64,000 nt of DNA from an uncultured Blautia sp. (lineage in GTDB: Bacteria; Bacillota; Clostridia; Lachnospirales; Lachnospiraceae): assembly GCA_900543715.1 (NCBI GenBank), contig UQSX01000001.1:82104-146103 (forward strand), given 5' to 3'. Every line of letters begins with the position of its first letter. The first letter of the stretch is position 1. A program made the position numbers and the translations under genes. Below are positions 1 through 8,682 of this stretch, one piece after another. The notes under the pieces were generated by a model. The model made no database searches. It saw only the letters and a program-made list of their open reading frames with translations, and had not been told where the DNA came from.

Positions 1-1
1 C

Positions 2-1747
2 GTGGAGAATCAGGGGAAGGAGCCTCAGACGATGGATTATATCTCCACATTTAATTATACGGGAATTGAAAAAGAGGGCCTGAGGCCTCAGGACGAGAAG
101 CTCCTGGTAAAGATTCCCCACAATGGCTGGCAGAGGGAGCTGAACTGGAAGGACTATTCCCTGAAAGACCTGGGAATGGATCTGGTACAGCCAAAAGAGA
201 TCCAGAGATCTTCCAATCATTTCCATGTGAGCAATACAGGAAACTGGTCGGCAAAGGAATATCTGCCTATGGCTTATCTGGAAAACCTTGAGACAGGTTC
301 CTCTCTCTACTGGCAGATCGAGCACAATGGCTCCTGGCACTGGGAGATCGGAGACCAGAATGGTCATCTTTACCTGGCTCTTGGAGGACCTAATGAACTG
401 TATTCCCACTGGTTTAAAACATTAAAGCCAGGGGAAAGCTTTACTACAGTTCCGGCGGCAGTAGGGGTTTCTGCCAGGGGATTTGATGATTCCATGGCAG
501 TCCTGACCAGATACCGGAGGCTTATCCGGAGAAAGAACCAGGACAATGAGACCTGCCGGATTATTTTCAATGATTATATGAACTGTCTTTTTGCAGATCC
601 TACTACAGAGAAAGAACTGCCTCTTATTGACGAGGCCGCCAGAGCCGGCTGCGAATATTTCTGCATAGACGCAGGCTGGTATGCCAAGGGCTTCTGGTGG
701 GATGCTGTAGGGGAATGGATAGAGAGCCGTGAGCGCTTTCCAAAGGGGATACGTGAAGTGACGGATTACATAAGGGCCAAAGGCATGATCCCCGGAATCT
801 GGCTGGAACTGGAAGTTATGGGGATCAACTGTGAGATGGCAAAGAAGCTGCCGGATGACTGGTTCTTTACCCGTCATGGAAAACGGGTCTATGACAGAAG
901 CAGGTACCAGCTGGACTACCGAAACCCCAAGGTGCAGGAATATGCCACTTCGGTGATCGACAGGCTGATCCGGGATTACGGAATCGGATATATTAAAATG
1001 GACTACAATATCGAACCTGGTATTGGAACAGAGTACCAGGCGGAAAATCCGGGAGATGGGCTGCTGGAACATGAAAGAGCCTATTTAAAATGGCTGGATG
1101 GCATTTTTGAAAAGTACCCGGAGCTGATCATTGAAAACTGCTCCAGCGGCGGTCTGCGCATGGATTATGCTATGCTGTCCAGATACAGCATCCAATCTAC
1201 ATCAGACGAGGAAGACTACCGGTATTACGCTACCATCGCGGCAAATGCCCCTGCAGGGCTGACCCCGGAGCAGGCTGCAGTATGGTCCTATCCCCTTCCG
1301 AAAGGGGACCGGGAGGAGGTAGTCTTTAACATGGTAAATGCTATGCTCCTCAGAGTGCATCAGAGCGGGCATCTGAATATGCTGTCCCAGGAACGGAAAG
1401 ATCTGGTGAAGGAAGGACTGGATTATTACAAAACTATCCGTTATCATATAAAGGAAGCCGTTCCTTTCTGGCCTCTGGGTCTGTCCCAGTTTGAGGATGA
1501 GTGGGTGTCTCTGGGTCTGCGGGCAGAAAATAAAATTTACCTGGCGGTATGGCGCAGAAGCGGGAATAAGAACCAGATATCTCTTCCGCTGCCTGTTTCC
1601 AAAGAAGAGAAAGAGGGCATTCAGATCCGCTGTGCATATCCTTCTTACAGCACCAGCCAATTCGCCTGGAATTCCAGGACTGATATTTTAACGGTCCAGT
1701 TAGAAAAAGAAAATATGGCAAGGCTCTTTGAAATTACCTTATCATAA
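2..1747 (+). CDS. alpha-galactosidase, GH36 family (5' end outside window)
   Basis: Retaining alpha-galactosidase that removes terminal alpha-galactose from oligosaccharides; no signal peptide is visible in the part present. The barrel carries IKMDYN (nucleophile Asp334 in window numbering) and CSSGGLRMDY followed by STSDEED (acid/base candidate Asp402), the usual GH36 pair. About 190 residues precede the barrel, whereas GH36 enzymes usually have near 300, and the first in-frame start (GTG at base 2) has no room for a ribosome binding site. The gene therefore very probably begins upstream of the window. The C-terminal beta domain is complete up to the TAA. It heads a run of sugar-cleaving genes on the same strand. 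Confidence 0.9.
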   Translation: MENQGKEPQTMDYISTFNYTGIEKEGLRPQDEKLLVKIPHNGWQRELNWKDYSLKDLGMDLVQPKEIQRSSNHFHVSNTGNWSAKEYLPMAYLENLETGSSLYWQIEHNGSWHWEIGDQNGHLYLALGGPNELYSHWFKTLKPGESFTTVPAAVGVSARGFDDSMAVLTRYRRLIRRKNQDNETCRIIFNDYMNCLFADPTTEKELPLIDEAARAGCEYFCIDAGWYAKGFWWDAVGEWIESRERFPKGIREVTDYIRAKGMIPGIWLELEVMGINCEMAKKLPDDWFFTRHGKRVYDRSRYQLDYRNPKVQEYATSVIDRLIRDYGIGYIKMDYNIEPGIGTEYQAENPGDGLLEHERAYLKWLDGIFEKYPELIIENCSSGGLRMDYAMLSRYSIQSTSDEEDYRYYATIAANAPAGLTPEQAAVWSYPLPKGDREEVVFNMVNAMLLRVHQSGHLNMLSQERKDLVKEGLDYYKTIRYHIKEAVPFWPLGLSQFEDEWVSLGLRAENKIYLAVWRRSGNKNQISLPLPVSKEEKEGIQIRCAYPSYSTSQFAWNSRTDILTVQLEKENMARLFEITLS

Positions 1748-1765
1748 AAACGGAACTGAAACATC

Positions 1766-1809
1766 GGCACAGGTCAGAGGCGCCTGACTGGGGAGACCCT
1801 GGCCTGTGC
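1766..1809 (+). other. GC-rich hairpin in the gap after the alpha-galactosidase
   Basis: GCACAGG at 1767-1773 pairs with CCTGTGC at 1803-1809, and an inner GTCAG/CTGAC hairpin sits between them. No T-run follows, so it is not a standard terminator. It could be an mRNA-stability or processing element between cistrons. Confidence 0.3.
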
Positions 1810-1947
1810 TGCCCTTACAAAGGGCCAGTATCCTCAATACAGAAGAAAGAATGCCTGGGAACAAGTGTGTTTTCTTGTATATTGAGATGCCTGAAAACAG
1901 GAGAACCGCCAAAGCGCGGAGAATAGAATGAGACAGAAGGAGGAGCT

Positions 1948-2694
1948 ATGATCAGAATCACGGTGTGGAATGAATACAAACATGAAAGAGAGCTGGAGGA
2001 GATAAAAGCAGTTTATCCTCAGGGAATCCATGAGTGTATCCGGGAATTTCTGGAGGAAGAGCCGGAATTTCAGGTAAGGACGGCGTTTTTTTCCATGGAG
2101 GAACACGGTCTGACAGAAGAGGTGCTGGCGAACACAGACGTATTGATATTCTGGAGCCACGCCCTTCAGGAGGAATTTTCAGAGGAGGTTGCCCGGCGGG
2201 TACGGCGTCATGTTTTGGGCGGGATGGGACTGATCGCCCTGCATTCCGCTCACTACAGTAAAGTTATGAAACTCCTGCTGGGAACCTCCATGAGCCTTAA
2301 GTGGCGCCATGGGGACAGGGAACGGCTGTGGTGCACCGCACCTGGCCATCCCATCGCCAGAGGAATAGAGGAAAGCTTTGAAATCCCTCAGGAAGAAATG
2401 TACGGAGAATATTTTGATATTCCAAAGCCGGATGACGTGATCTTCACCGGGTGGTTTTCAGGAGGAGAAGTATTCCGCAGCGGCTGCACCTTTACCAGAG
2501 GACGGGGAAAAATCTTCTATTTTCAGCCGGGACATGAGGAATATCCTATATACTATATGCCCCAGATACAGAAGATCATAAAGAATGCCGTAAAGTGGTG
2601 CGCCCCCTTAAAGCAGGAGAGAGAAACGCTTGACTGCCGGGAAATAAAAGTGTCTCCGGAAGCCAGAAGACATGGGGAAGGAGAGAAGGGGTGA
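1948..2694 (+). CDS. ThuA-like domain protein
   Basis: 248 residues matching the ThuA (trehalose utilisation) fold, a glutamine-amidotransferase-like domain whose biochemical role is unsettled. Visible family features are the opening RITVWNEYKHE, VLIFWSHALQ, the GMGLIALHSAHYSK segment, the FDIPKPDDVIFTGWF strand and GRGKIFYFQPGHEEYP near the C-terminus. A good Shine-Dalgarno (GAAGGAGG) precedes the ATG. Proteins of this family often sit beside sugar isomerases, epimerases or oxidoreductases in carbohydrate operons, and here the next gene is a broken TIM-barrel isomerase, which overlaps the stop codon (TGATG). Function in this operon is inferred to be sugar processing. Confidence 0.8.
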   Translation: MIRITVWNEYKHERELEEIKAVYPQGIHECIREFLEEEPEFQVRTAFFSMEEHGLTEEVLANTDVLIFWSHALQEEFSEEVARRVRRHVLGGMGLIALHSAHYSKVMKLLLGTSMSLKWRHGDRERLWCTAPGHPIARGIEESFEIPQEEMYGEYFDIPKPDDVIFTGWFSGGEVFRSGCTFTRGRGKIFYFQPGHEEYPIYYMPQIQKIIKNAVKWCAPLKQERETLDCREIKVSPEARRHGEGEKG

Positions 2695-3276
2695 TGAGAG
2701 TATCGGTATTTTACGATCATATCAGGGAGGCTTCCCGGCAGAAGGAAAAGCCGGAGGAAGAAATCTTAAGAGAGCTTTATCAGGCAGGGGTCAGAGGCCT
2801 GGAGATATGGCAGCCAGGACAGGCTGCGGCAGGATCCTTGCAGTTCCGGGATTTCTGGACAGGAATGTGGCGGAAGAGTTTCACCGGCTGGCGGATACAG
2901 GAGATAAAAAGGCTTTATATTCCTATATGAATGAAGTGCAGGGCATACAAAGTATGTGCCAGGGACTGGCCAGGCTGTCAGACTATGGGAAAAAGAAAGA
3001 GGTAAAGGTCACAGTTGAGGATTTTGATGATTACACTTCCCCCCTTTCCAGAACCTACGGCATTTCCTGGTTCCTGGAACAGGTGCCGGATCTGGGCTTT
3101 ACCTTTGATATGGGGAATTTTGCCTATATGCAGGAGGACATCTGGGAAGCGTGGGAGAAAAACTGAAAGAAATAGGATATGAAGGCTGGCTGGCAGCGGA
3201 GCACTTTGGAGCTCCCGACCAGGAGGCCTTTATGCTGGGATCCGCAGGATTCCTTATAAAAACTATCAGAGAATAA
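2694..3276 (+). pseudogene. sugar phosphate isomerase/epimerase-like TIM barrel, decayed
   Basis: Three reading frames carry successive pieces of one xylose-isomerase-like TIM-barrel protein. Frame one (from ATG 2694) gives MRVSVFYDHIREASRQ through VRGLEIWQ. A second frame then gives GCGRILAVPGFL, KVTVEDFDDYTSPLS and FTFDMGNFAYMQED, ending at the TGA at 3164. A third frame gives VGEKLKEIGYEGWLAAEHFG up to the TAA at 3274. The total is about 580 bases against roughly 800-850 for an intact member, so besides the frame changes there are probably two internal deletions: one after EIWQ, and one where the WEAWEK and VGEKLK pieces join. The metal-binding and catalytic architecture cannot be complete. 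It overlaps the ThuA-like stop and lies in the same operon. Confidence 0.8.
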
Positions 3277-3297
3277 ATCTGACAGAGGAGGTATAAA

Positions 3298-5505
3298 ATG
3301 ACAGAAGAAAAATTACTGGAACTTTTACAGGATATGTCATTGAAAGAAAAAATCGGACAGATGATGCAGCTGGATGTAAGCTGCTTTAAAAATGAAGGAC
3401 CTGTTACTGGAAGTGCCGTAGAACAGGGAATTGCAGAGGAGGATCTGACCCTGGCAGGAAGTATTCTGGGAGCTGTGGAAGCAGAGGAGATCGGGAGGCT
3501 GCAGAAAAGATGCATGGATAGACAGCCTCACCATATTCCGGTGGTATTTATGGCGGACATCATCAACGGATACAAGACCATCTTTCCAATCCCTCTGGCC
3601 CTGGGCTGTACTTTTTCCCCGGAAGCTGCAAAAACTGCAGGGGATGTAATGGCCAGAGAATCTGCAGCAGACGGGCTTCATGTGACATTTGCCCCTATGG
3701 TAGATCTGGTAAGAGACGCCCGGTGGGGGAGAGTAATGGAGTCTACAGGAGAAGATCCATATCTGAACTCACGGATGGCAGAGGCCATGGTCCAGGGAAT
3801 ACAGGGAGACGGCGAACATTATGAGGAGCATCTGGGAGCCTGCACCAAACACTTTGCCGCTTATGGCGCGCCTACAGCGGGAAAGGAATACAACAATGTG
3901 GAACTGTCAGAGAGGACATTAAGGGAGGATTATCTTCCTGCTTACCAGGCGGCTGTAGACGCCGGATCTGCCATGATGATGACATCTTTTAACACACTGG
4001 ACCGGATTCCGGCCACAGGAAACCAGTGGCTGATGAGAAAGGTTCTTCGGGAGGAGATGGGATTTGAAGGCGTACTGGTTTCTGACTATAATGCGATCGG
4101 TGAACTGATCACCCATGGAGTTGCCGAAGACAGGAAAGAAGCTGCAAGACAGGCTATAGAAGCAGGAACAGATATGGATATGATGGGCGGCTGCTATATG
4201 ACCGGGCTGGAAGATCTGGTGAAAGAAGGAAAGATCGGGGAAGAGCTGATCGATGAGGCAGTGCTCCGGATCCTGAGACTGAAAAATAAACTGGGACTTT
4301 TTGAAAATCCTTACCGGGGACTGGAAAAGAATCAGAGGGATGATCAGATCTTCACAAAGGAAAACAGGGAAAAAGCCAGAAAAGCCGCTGCAGACAGCAT
4401 GGTCCTTCTGGAGAACCAGGATGGATTCCTGCCTCTTAAAAAAGAAGAAAAGGTGGCATTTATCGGACCTTATGGGGAGGACAAGCATATTCTGGGAGCC
4501 TGGTCTTTCTTTGGAGACATTGATAAAGCTGTAACCTGCCGCCAGGGAATCGAGGAAAAAGGAGCTGCGGCAGTTTTTGAAAAGGGCTGCGGCATAGCAA
4601 ATCCGGGACAGACCCTTTATGGATTCCGTTACAACATGACCAATGAGGATACCTGGGAAGAAACAGAAGCCCTTATAGAAAAAGCATCGAGAATCGCTGC
4701 AGACTGCGACAAAGTGGTGCTTCTTTTAGGGGAGGCCCCTATCCAGACAGGAGAAGGCGCCAGCCGGGGAGATATCACCATTCCCGATGTCCAGAAAAAA
4801 CTTCTGGATGTGGTGACAAAAGCCAACGAAAATACAGCGGCGGTGATCTTTGCCGGAAGACCTCTGGATCTCCGGGAAGTAAAAGAAAAGACAAAAGCGA
4901 TCCTTTACGCCTGGATGCCGGGAACGGAGGGAGGAAGAGCTGTAGCTGATATTCTCTACGGAGATGTGAACCCCCAGGGAAGACTTTCTATGTCCATGCC
5001 CTGGTGCGTGGGCCAGGTGCCGGTATTCTATGGAGAATTTTCCACAGGGCGTCATGTAGAAGACGGGGAATGGGTGGAAAACCGCTTCCTCTCCAGATAC
5101 AGCGATATCCCCAACCAGCCTCTCTATCCCTTCGGATACGGCCTTAGCTATACAGATTTCTCCTATTCAGAAGTAAAACTGGACAAGGAAGAGATCGCCA
5201 TGAATGAGCCTTTGCAGATTTCTGTGACCGTGAAAAACACTGGAAACAGCACAGGCACAGAAACGGTACAGCTTTATGTTACAGATAAAGTAGGCAGCGC
5301 AGCCAGACCTGTGCGGGAGCTGAAGGGATTTTCCAAAGTGACTCTGAAGCCGGGAGAAGAGCAGGAAGTAAGCTTTACCCTGTCTTCAGAAAACCTGAAG
5401 TTCTATACCCGGTCCATGGAGTACCAGGCAGAACCGGGAGAATTTATTGTCTGGGCAGGACCCAATTCCAGAACCCAAAATGGAAAGCAGTTCCGGCTGC
5501 AGTAA
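3298..5505 (+). CDS. beta-glucosidase, GH3 family
   Basis: 735-residue GH3 exo-hydrolase expected to remove terminal beta-glucose from oligosaccharides in the cytoplasm (no signal peptide). The N-terminal barrel contains GRVMESTGEDPYL, ACTKHFAAYGAP and the nucleophile motif GVLVSDYNAIGE (Asp263). The second alpha/beta domain carries the usual segment around LGEAPIQTGEGASRGDI. A C-terminal fibronectin-III-like domain follows PLYPFGYGLSYT and ends near the stop. Length and domain order match complete bacterial GH3 beta-glucosidases. A strong Shine-Dalgarno (AGAGGAGG) lies 6 bases before the ATG, just after the broken isomerase. Beta-xylosidase activity is possible, since GH3 covers both. Confidence 0.92.
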   Translation: MTEEKLLELLQDMSLKEKIGQMMQLDVSCFKNEGPVTGSAVEQGIAEEDLTLAGSILGAVEAEEIGRLQKRCMDRQPHHIPVVFMADIINGYKTIFPIPLALGCTFSPEAAKTAGDVMARESAADGLHVTFAPMVDLVRDARWGRVMESTGEDPYLNSRMAEAMVQGIQGDGEHYEEHLGACTKHFAAYGAPTAGKEYNNVELSERTLREDYLPAYQAAVDAGSAMMMTSFNTLDRIPATGNQWLMRKVLREEMGFEGVLVSDYNAIGELITHGVAEDRKEAARQAIEAGTDMDMMGGCYMTGLEDLVKEGKIGEELIDEAVLRILRLKNKLGLFENPYRGLEKNQRDDQIFTKENREKARKAAADSMVLLENQDGFLPLKKEEKVAFIGPYGEDKHILGAWSFFGDIDKAVTCRQGIEEKGAAAVFEKGCGIANPGQTLYGFRYNMTNEDTWEETEALIEKASRIAADCDKVVLLLGEAPIQTGEGASRGDITIPDVQKKLLDVVTKANENTAAVIFAGRPLDLREVKEKTKAILYAWMPGTEGGRAVADILYGDVNPQGRLSMSMPWCVGQVPVFYGEFSTGRHVEDGEWVENRFLSRYSDIPNQPLYPFGYGLSYTDFSYSEVKLDKEEIAMNEPLQISVTVKNTGNSTGTETVQLYVTDKVGSAARPVRELKGFSKVTLKPGEEQEVSFTLSSENLKFYTRSMEYQAEPGEFIVWAGPNSRTQNGKQFRLQ

Positions 5506-5564
5506 TGCTTCGGGATCAGATTTTATATTCTTTGAGAAAAACAGCAACATAAGGAGATGAAGAT

Positions 5565-7817
5565 ATGAAATTTACAGATGGTTATTGGTCTATGAAAAAA
5601 GAAATGAGCCCTCTTTTTGCTGTGGAGTATGCAGACTCCAGAGTCCAGGGCAGCGAACTGACGATTTATGCCCCTGGCAAACACATTTCCAACAGAGGAG
5701 ACTGCCTGAATCTGGGAATGCTGACCATCCGTCTTTCCAGTCCCATGGAAGACGTGATCAAGGTATCTATTGTACACTTTGAAGGAACCGCTTATAAAGG
5801 TCCCTTTGCCCAGGTGGCAGAAACCAACCCGGCAGTTTCCATTGAAGAGACAGAAGATTTTATCGTGTATCAGACAGGAAAGACAAAAGCCGTGGTTGAC
5901 AAGCGGCCAAATTCCTGGGGGATCCGTTTCTTAAGCGGGGACCGGGAGCTGACCAGCACAGGGTTTAGGAACATGGCAAATATTAAAAACAACGCTACCG
6001 GAAAGACCTATACTGTAGAGGCCCTGGCGATTGATGTAGATGAATATATCTACGGGCTGGGAGAACGGTTTACACCCTTTGTAAAGAACGGTCAGACCGT
6101 GGAAATGTGGAACGAAGACGGAGGAACTGCCAGCGAGATCGCATATAAAAACATTCCTTTCTATATCACCAACAAAGGCTACGGCGTACTCTTGGACAAT
6201 GAAGGGGACGCCTCCTATGAGATTGCCAGCGAGAAAGTGGAGAGGATCCAGTTCTCTGTGGAAGGTGAGAGACTGGACTATTATTTCATAAATGGAGAGA
6301 CACCCAAGGGAACGATCCAGAAATATACCCAGCTTACCGGAAAACCTGCCCTTCCTCCTGCCTGGTCCTTTGGTCTGTGGCTGACGACTTCTTTTACCAC
6401 CAACTATGATGAAGAGACCACCAGCAGTTTTATCCAGGGAATGGCAGACCGGGATATTCCTCTTCATGTGTTCCACTTTGACTGCTACTGGATGGAAGTT
6501 TATGAGTGGTGCAACTTTACCTGGGATCCTAAGACCTTCCCAGATCCAAAAGCCATGCTTCAGAGATATCATGACCGGGGACTGAAGATCTGCGTCTGGA
6601 TCAACCCTTACATCGGACAGAAATCTCCCCTTTTCAGAGAAGGCATGGAAGGCGGATATCTGGTGAAAAAAGCCAACGGGGACGTATGGCAGACAGATAT
6701 GTGGCAGGCCGGCATGGGACTGGTGGACTTTACAAATCCTCAGGCTGTGAAATGGTATCAGGATAAGCTGAAGACTCTGCTGGATATGGGCGTGGACTGC
6801 TTTAAAACAGATTTTGGCGAGAGGATCCCTGTAAAGGACATGGCTTACTTCGACGGCTCGGATCCGGTGAAGATGCACAATTACTATACATTCTTATATA
6901 ATCAGGCAGTATTTGAACTTCTGGAAAGAGAGAGAGGAGAAGGAGAGGCTGTACTGTTTGCCAGGTCTGCAACTGTGGGAGGACAGATGTTCCCTGCTCA
7001 TTGGGGAGGAGACTGCTCTGCCTCTTATCCGTCTATGGCGGAAACCCTGAGGAGCGGCCTGTCCCTGGCCTGCGGCGGTTTTGGATTCTGGAGCCACGAT
7101 ATCAGCGGATTTGAAAATACAGCTCCTGCGGATATTTACAAGAGATGGTGCCAGTTTGGACTTTTAAGCTCTCATAGCCGTCTTCATGGATCCACATCTT
7201 ACAGAGTTCCCTGGCTTTTCGATGAGGAAGCCTGCGATGTGCTTCGGAAATTTGTAAAATTGAAATGTGCGCTGATGCCTTATCTTTACAGGCAGGCAGT
7301 GACCGCTCATGAAGAAGGAACGCCTATGATGCGGCCTATGTTTGTGGAATTTCCGGAAGACAGGACCTGCGAGACTCTGGATAAGCAATATATGATGGGA
7401 GATTCCCTTCTGGCAGCGCCGGTATTTAAAGAATCCGGCCAGGTGGAATACTATGTTCCCCAGGGAACCTGGTATAACATTCTCACGGAGGAGACTGTAG
7501 AGGGCGGAAGATGGCACAAGGATACCTTTGACTATTTCTCCATGCCTCTTCTGGCAAGACCAAACAGCATCCTGGCAACAGGCAGTCATGATGAGCGTCC
7601 GGATTATGATTTCGCTCAGGGCGTGACTTTGAACCTGGTATGTTTTGAGGATGGAGCCCAGGCAGAGACTGTGATCACAGATGTGAGAGGAAATGCGGTA
7701 ATGTGGGTGAAAGCTCAGAGACAGGGAAACAAGATACTGGTAGAGACCAAAGGGCAGGATCAGAATTTTACCTGCAGGGTACTGGGTGACGAAGAACTGG
7801 AAATTGTTTTGAAATAG
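5565..7817 (+). CDS. yicI: alpha-xylosidase, GH31 family (YicI-like)
   Basis: 750-residue GH31 enzyme releasing alpha-linked xylose from xyloglucan-type oligosaccharides such as isoprimeverose. The nucleophile motif KTDFGERIP places Asp416 at the same number as in E. coli YicI, and HWGGDCSASYPSM supplies the acid/base Asp483. The N-terminal beta-sandwich, barrel (SFGLWLTTSF onward) and C-terminal beta domains are all present, and the length is close to the 772 residues of YicI. The GERIP signature favours alpha-xylosidase over alpha-glucosidase. Its place after a GH3 beta-glucosidase and a GH36 alpha-galactosidase supports a xyloglucan-oligosaccharide role. Ribosome binding site AAGGAGATG precedes ATG 5565; a shared terminator follows. 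Confidence 0.92.
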   Translation: MKFTDGYWSMKKEMSPLFAVEYADSRVQGSELTIYAPGKHISNRGDCLNLGMLTIRLSSPMEDVIKVSIVHFEGTAYKGPFAQVAETNPAVSIEETEDFIVYQTGKTKAVVDKRPNSWGIRFLSGDRELTSTGFRNMANIKNNATGKTYTVEALAIDVDEYIYGLGERFTPFVKNGQTVEMWNEDGGTASEIAYKNIPFYITNKGYGVLLDNEGDASYEIASEKVERIQFSVEGERLDYYFINGETPKGTIQKYTQLTGKPALPPAWSFGLWLTTSFTTNYDEETTSSFIQGMADRDIPLHVFHFDCYWMEVYEWCNFTWDPKTFPDPKAMLQRYHDRGLKICVWINPYIGQKSPLFREGMEGGYLVKKANGDVWQTDMWQAGMGLVDFTNPQAVKWYQDKLKTLLDMGVDCFKTDFGERIPVKDMAYFDGSDPVKMHNYYTFLYNQAVFELLERERGEGEAVLFARSATVGGQMFPAHWGGDCSASYPSMAETLRSGLSLACGGFGFWSHDISGFENTAPADIYKRWCQFGLLSSHSRLHGSTSYRVPWLFDEEACDVLRKFVKLKCALMPYLYRQAVTAHEEGTPMMRPMFVEFPEDRTCETLDKQYMMGDSLLAAPVFKESGQVEYYVPQGTWYNILTEETVEGGRWHKDTFDYFSMPLLARPNSILATGSHDERPDYDFAQGVTLNLVCFEDGAQAETVITDVRGNAVMWVKAQRQGNKILVETKGQDQNFTCRVLGDEELEIVLK

Positions 7818-7825
7818 GGTTTTAG

Positions 7826-7886
7826 AAAAAGACCAATAAAAGTATGATCACGGCAAAAGCCTGACTTACTTTTATCGGTCTTTTTC
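7826..7886. terminator. bidirectional terminator between convergent genes
   Basis: AAAAAGACCAATAAAAGTA pairs with TACTTTTATCGGTCTTTTTC, giving a stem with A-runs on one side and T-runs on the other. It can end both the GH31 operon and the alarmone synthetase gene coming from the opposite strand. Confidence 0.85.
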
Positions 7887-7888
7887 GT

Positions 7889-8560
7889 TTATGCGTCAGA
7901 AGGAAGAACTTTTTCGCTTCTCTTGGCGCTGAATTCCTGAATCGTCTTATTTAAAGAGAGCATTCGGGCGTCCAGATTTTCTACGATCTTGGAACATTCC
8001 TGAAGCTCGCGGCTGATATAATCCGGTGCATTGCCCTCAAATTTATAATAGATCTTATGTTCCAGGCTGGCCCAGAAATCCTGTGCCACTGTACGGATCT
8101 GGATCTCCACTATGGTATCCACAAATCCTCCGGAAAGATAAATGGGAACAGACACCAACATATGATAACTCTGGTAACCGCTGTCTTTCGGCCGTTTGAT
8201 ATAATCTTTCAGAGAAATGATCTTTAAGTCTCCCTGCTTCGTGAGCATATCTGCAATAAGATAAATATCCGAAGTGAAAGAGCAGATAATGCGGACTCCC
8301 GCAATGTCCCGGACATGTTTTACCATGTTCTGAACATTCACTTCATAACCGTTTTTCTTCAGCTTTTTTACGATGCTTTCCGGTGTTTTGATCCTGGATT
8401 TTATATGTTCTATGGGCGTGTAGTGGTGTACATGCTGGAATTCGTCATTGAGTATTTCAATCTTGGTATTGATTTCCTTTAATGCGGCATTGTAAAGGAA
8501 CATAAGGGTTTCCCAGCTGTCTACATCCTCATATAAATGTATATTCGGAGTTTTATCCAA
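7889..8560 (-). CDS. relQ: small alarmone synthetase (GTP pyrophosphokinase, RelQ/YjbM type)
   Basis: 223 residues holding only a RelA/SpoT synthetase domain, without the HD hydrolase, TGS or ACT domains of long Rel proteins. It should transfer pyrophosphate from ATP to GDP or GTP, making (p)ppGpp. Motifs seen are SRIKTPESIVKKLKK, HVRDIAGVRIICSF, KDYIKRPKDSGYQSYH and VEIQIRTVAQDFWASLEHKIYY, in the canonical order, with a charged helical tail as in tetramer-forming RelQ. ATG at 8560 is preceded by a Shine-Dalgarno (AAAGGAGGTGG on the minus strand). A promoter of its own lies just upstream. Confidence 0.9.
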   Translation of the reverse strand: MDKTPNIHLYEDVDSWETLMFLYNAALKEINTKIEILNDEFQHVHHYTPIEHIKSRIKTPESIVKKLKKNGYEVNVQNMVKHVRDIAGVRIICSFTSDIYLIADMLTKQGDLKIISLKDYIKRPKDSGYQSYHMLVSVPIYLSGGFVDTIVEIQIRTVAQDFWASLEHKIYYKFEGNAPDYISRELQECSKIVENLDARMLSLNKTIQEFSAKRSEKVLPSDA

Positions 8561-8617
8561 TCATATTCCACCTCCTTTAACCAGAATATTTCCTGTTTTC
8601 AGAAAAAACAGGAAAAT

Positions 8618-8659
8618 GCCGCTTTCCTACAGTATAGCAAAAAAGCGGCAATTAGTCAA
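8618..8659 (-). promoter_or_regulatory. relQ promoter nested in a terminator-like hairpin
   Basis: On the minus strand TTGACT (8654-8659), a 17-base spacer and TATACT (8631-8636) form a good sigma-A promoter for relQ. The same stretch holds an 8-bp hairpin (GCCGCTTT/AAAGCGGC, 8618-8625 and 8642-8649) that could stop transcripts from the upstream membrane-protein gene. The -10 box falls in the loop. Confidence 0.7.
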
Positions 8660-8682
8660 AAGTTTAACATCTTTTCCTGCAT

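Noticed and set aside
5931..6878. 315-codon open frame antisense to the GH31 gene
   Set aside because: The sense gene carries full GH31 motifs here; the antisense product shows no recognisable domain or ribosome binding site.
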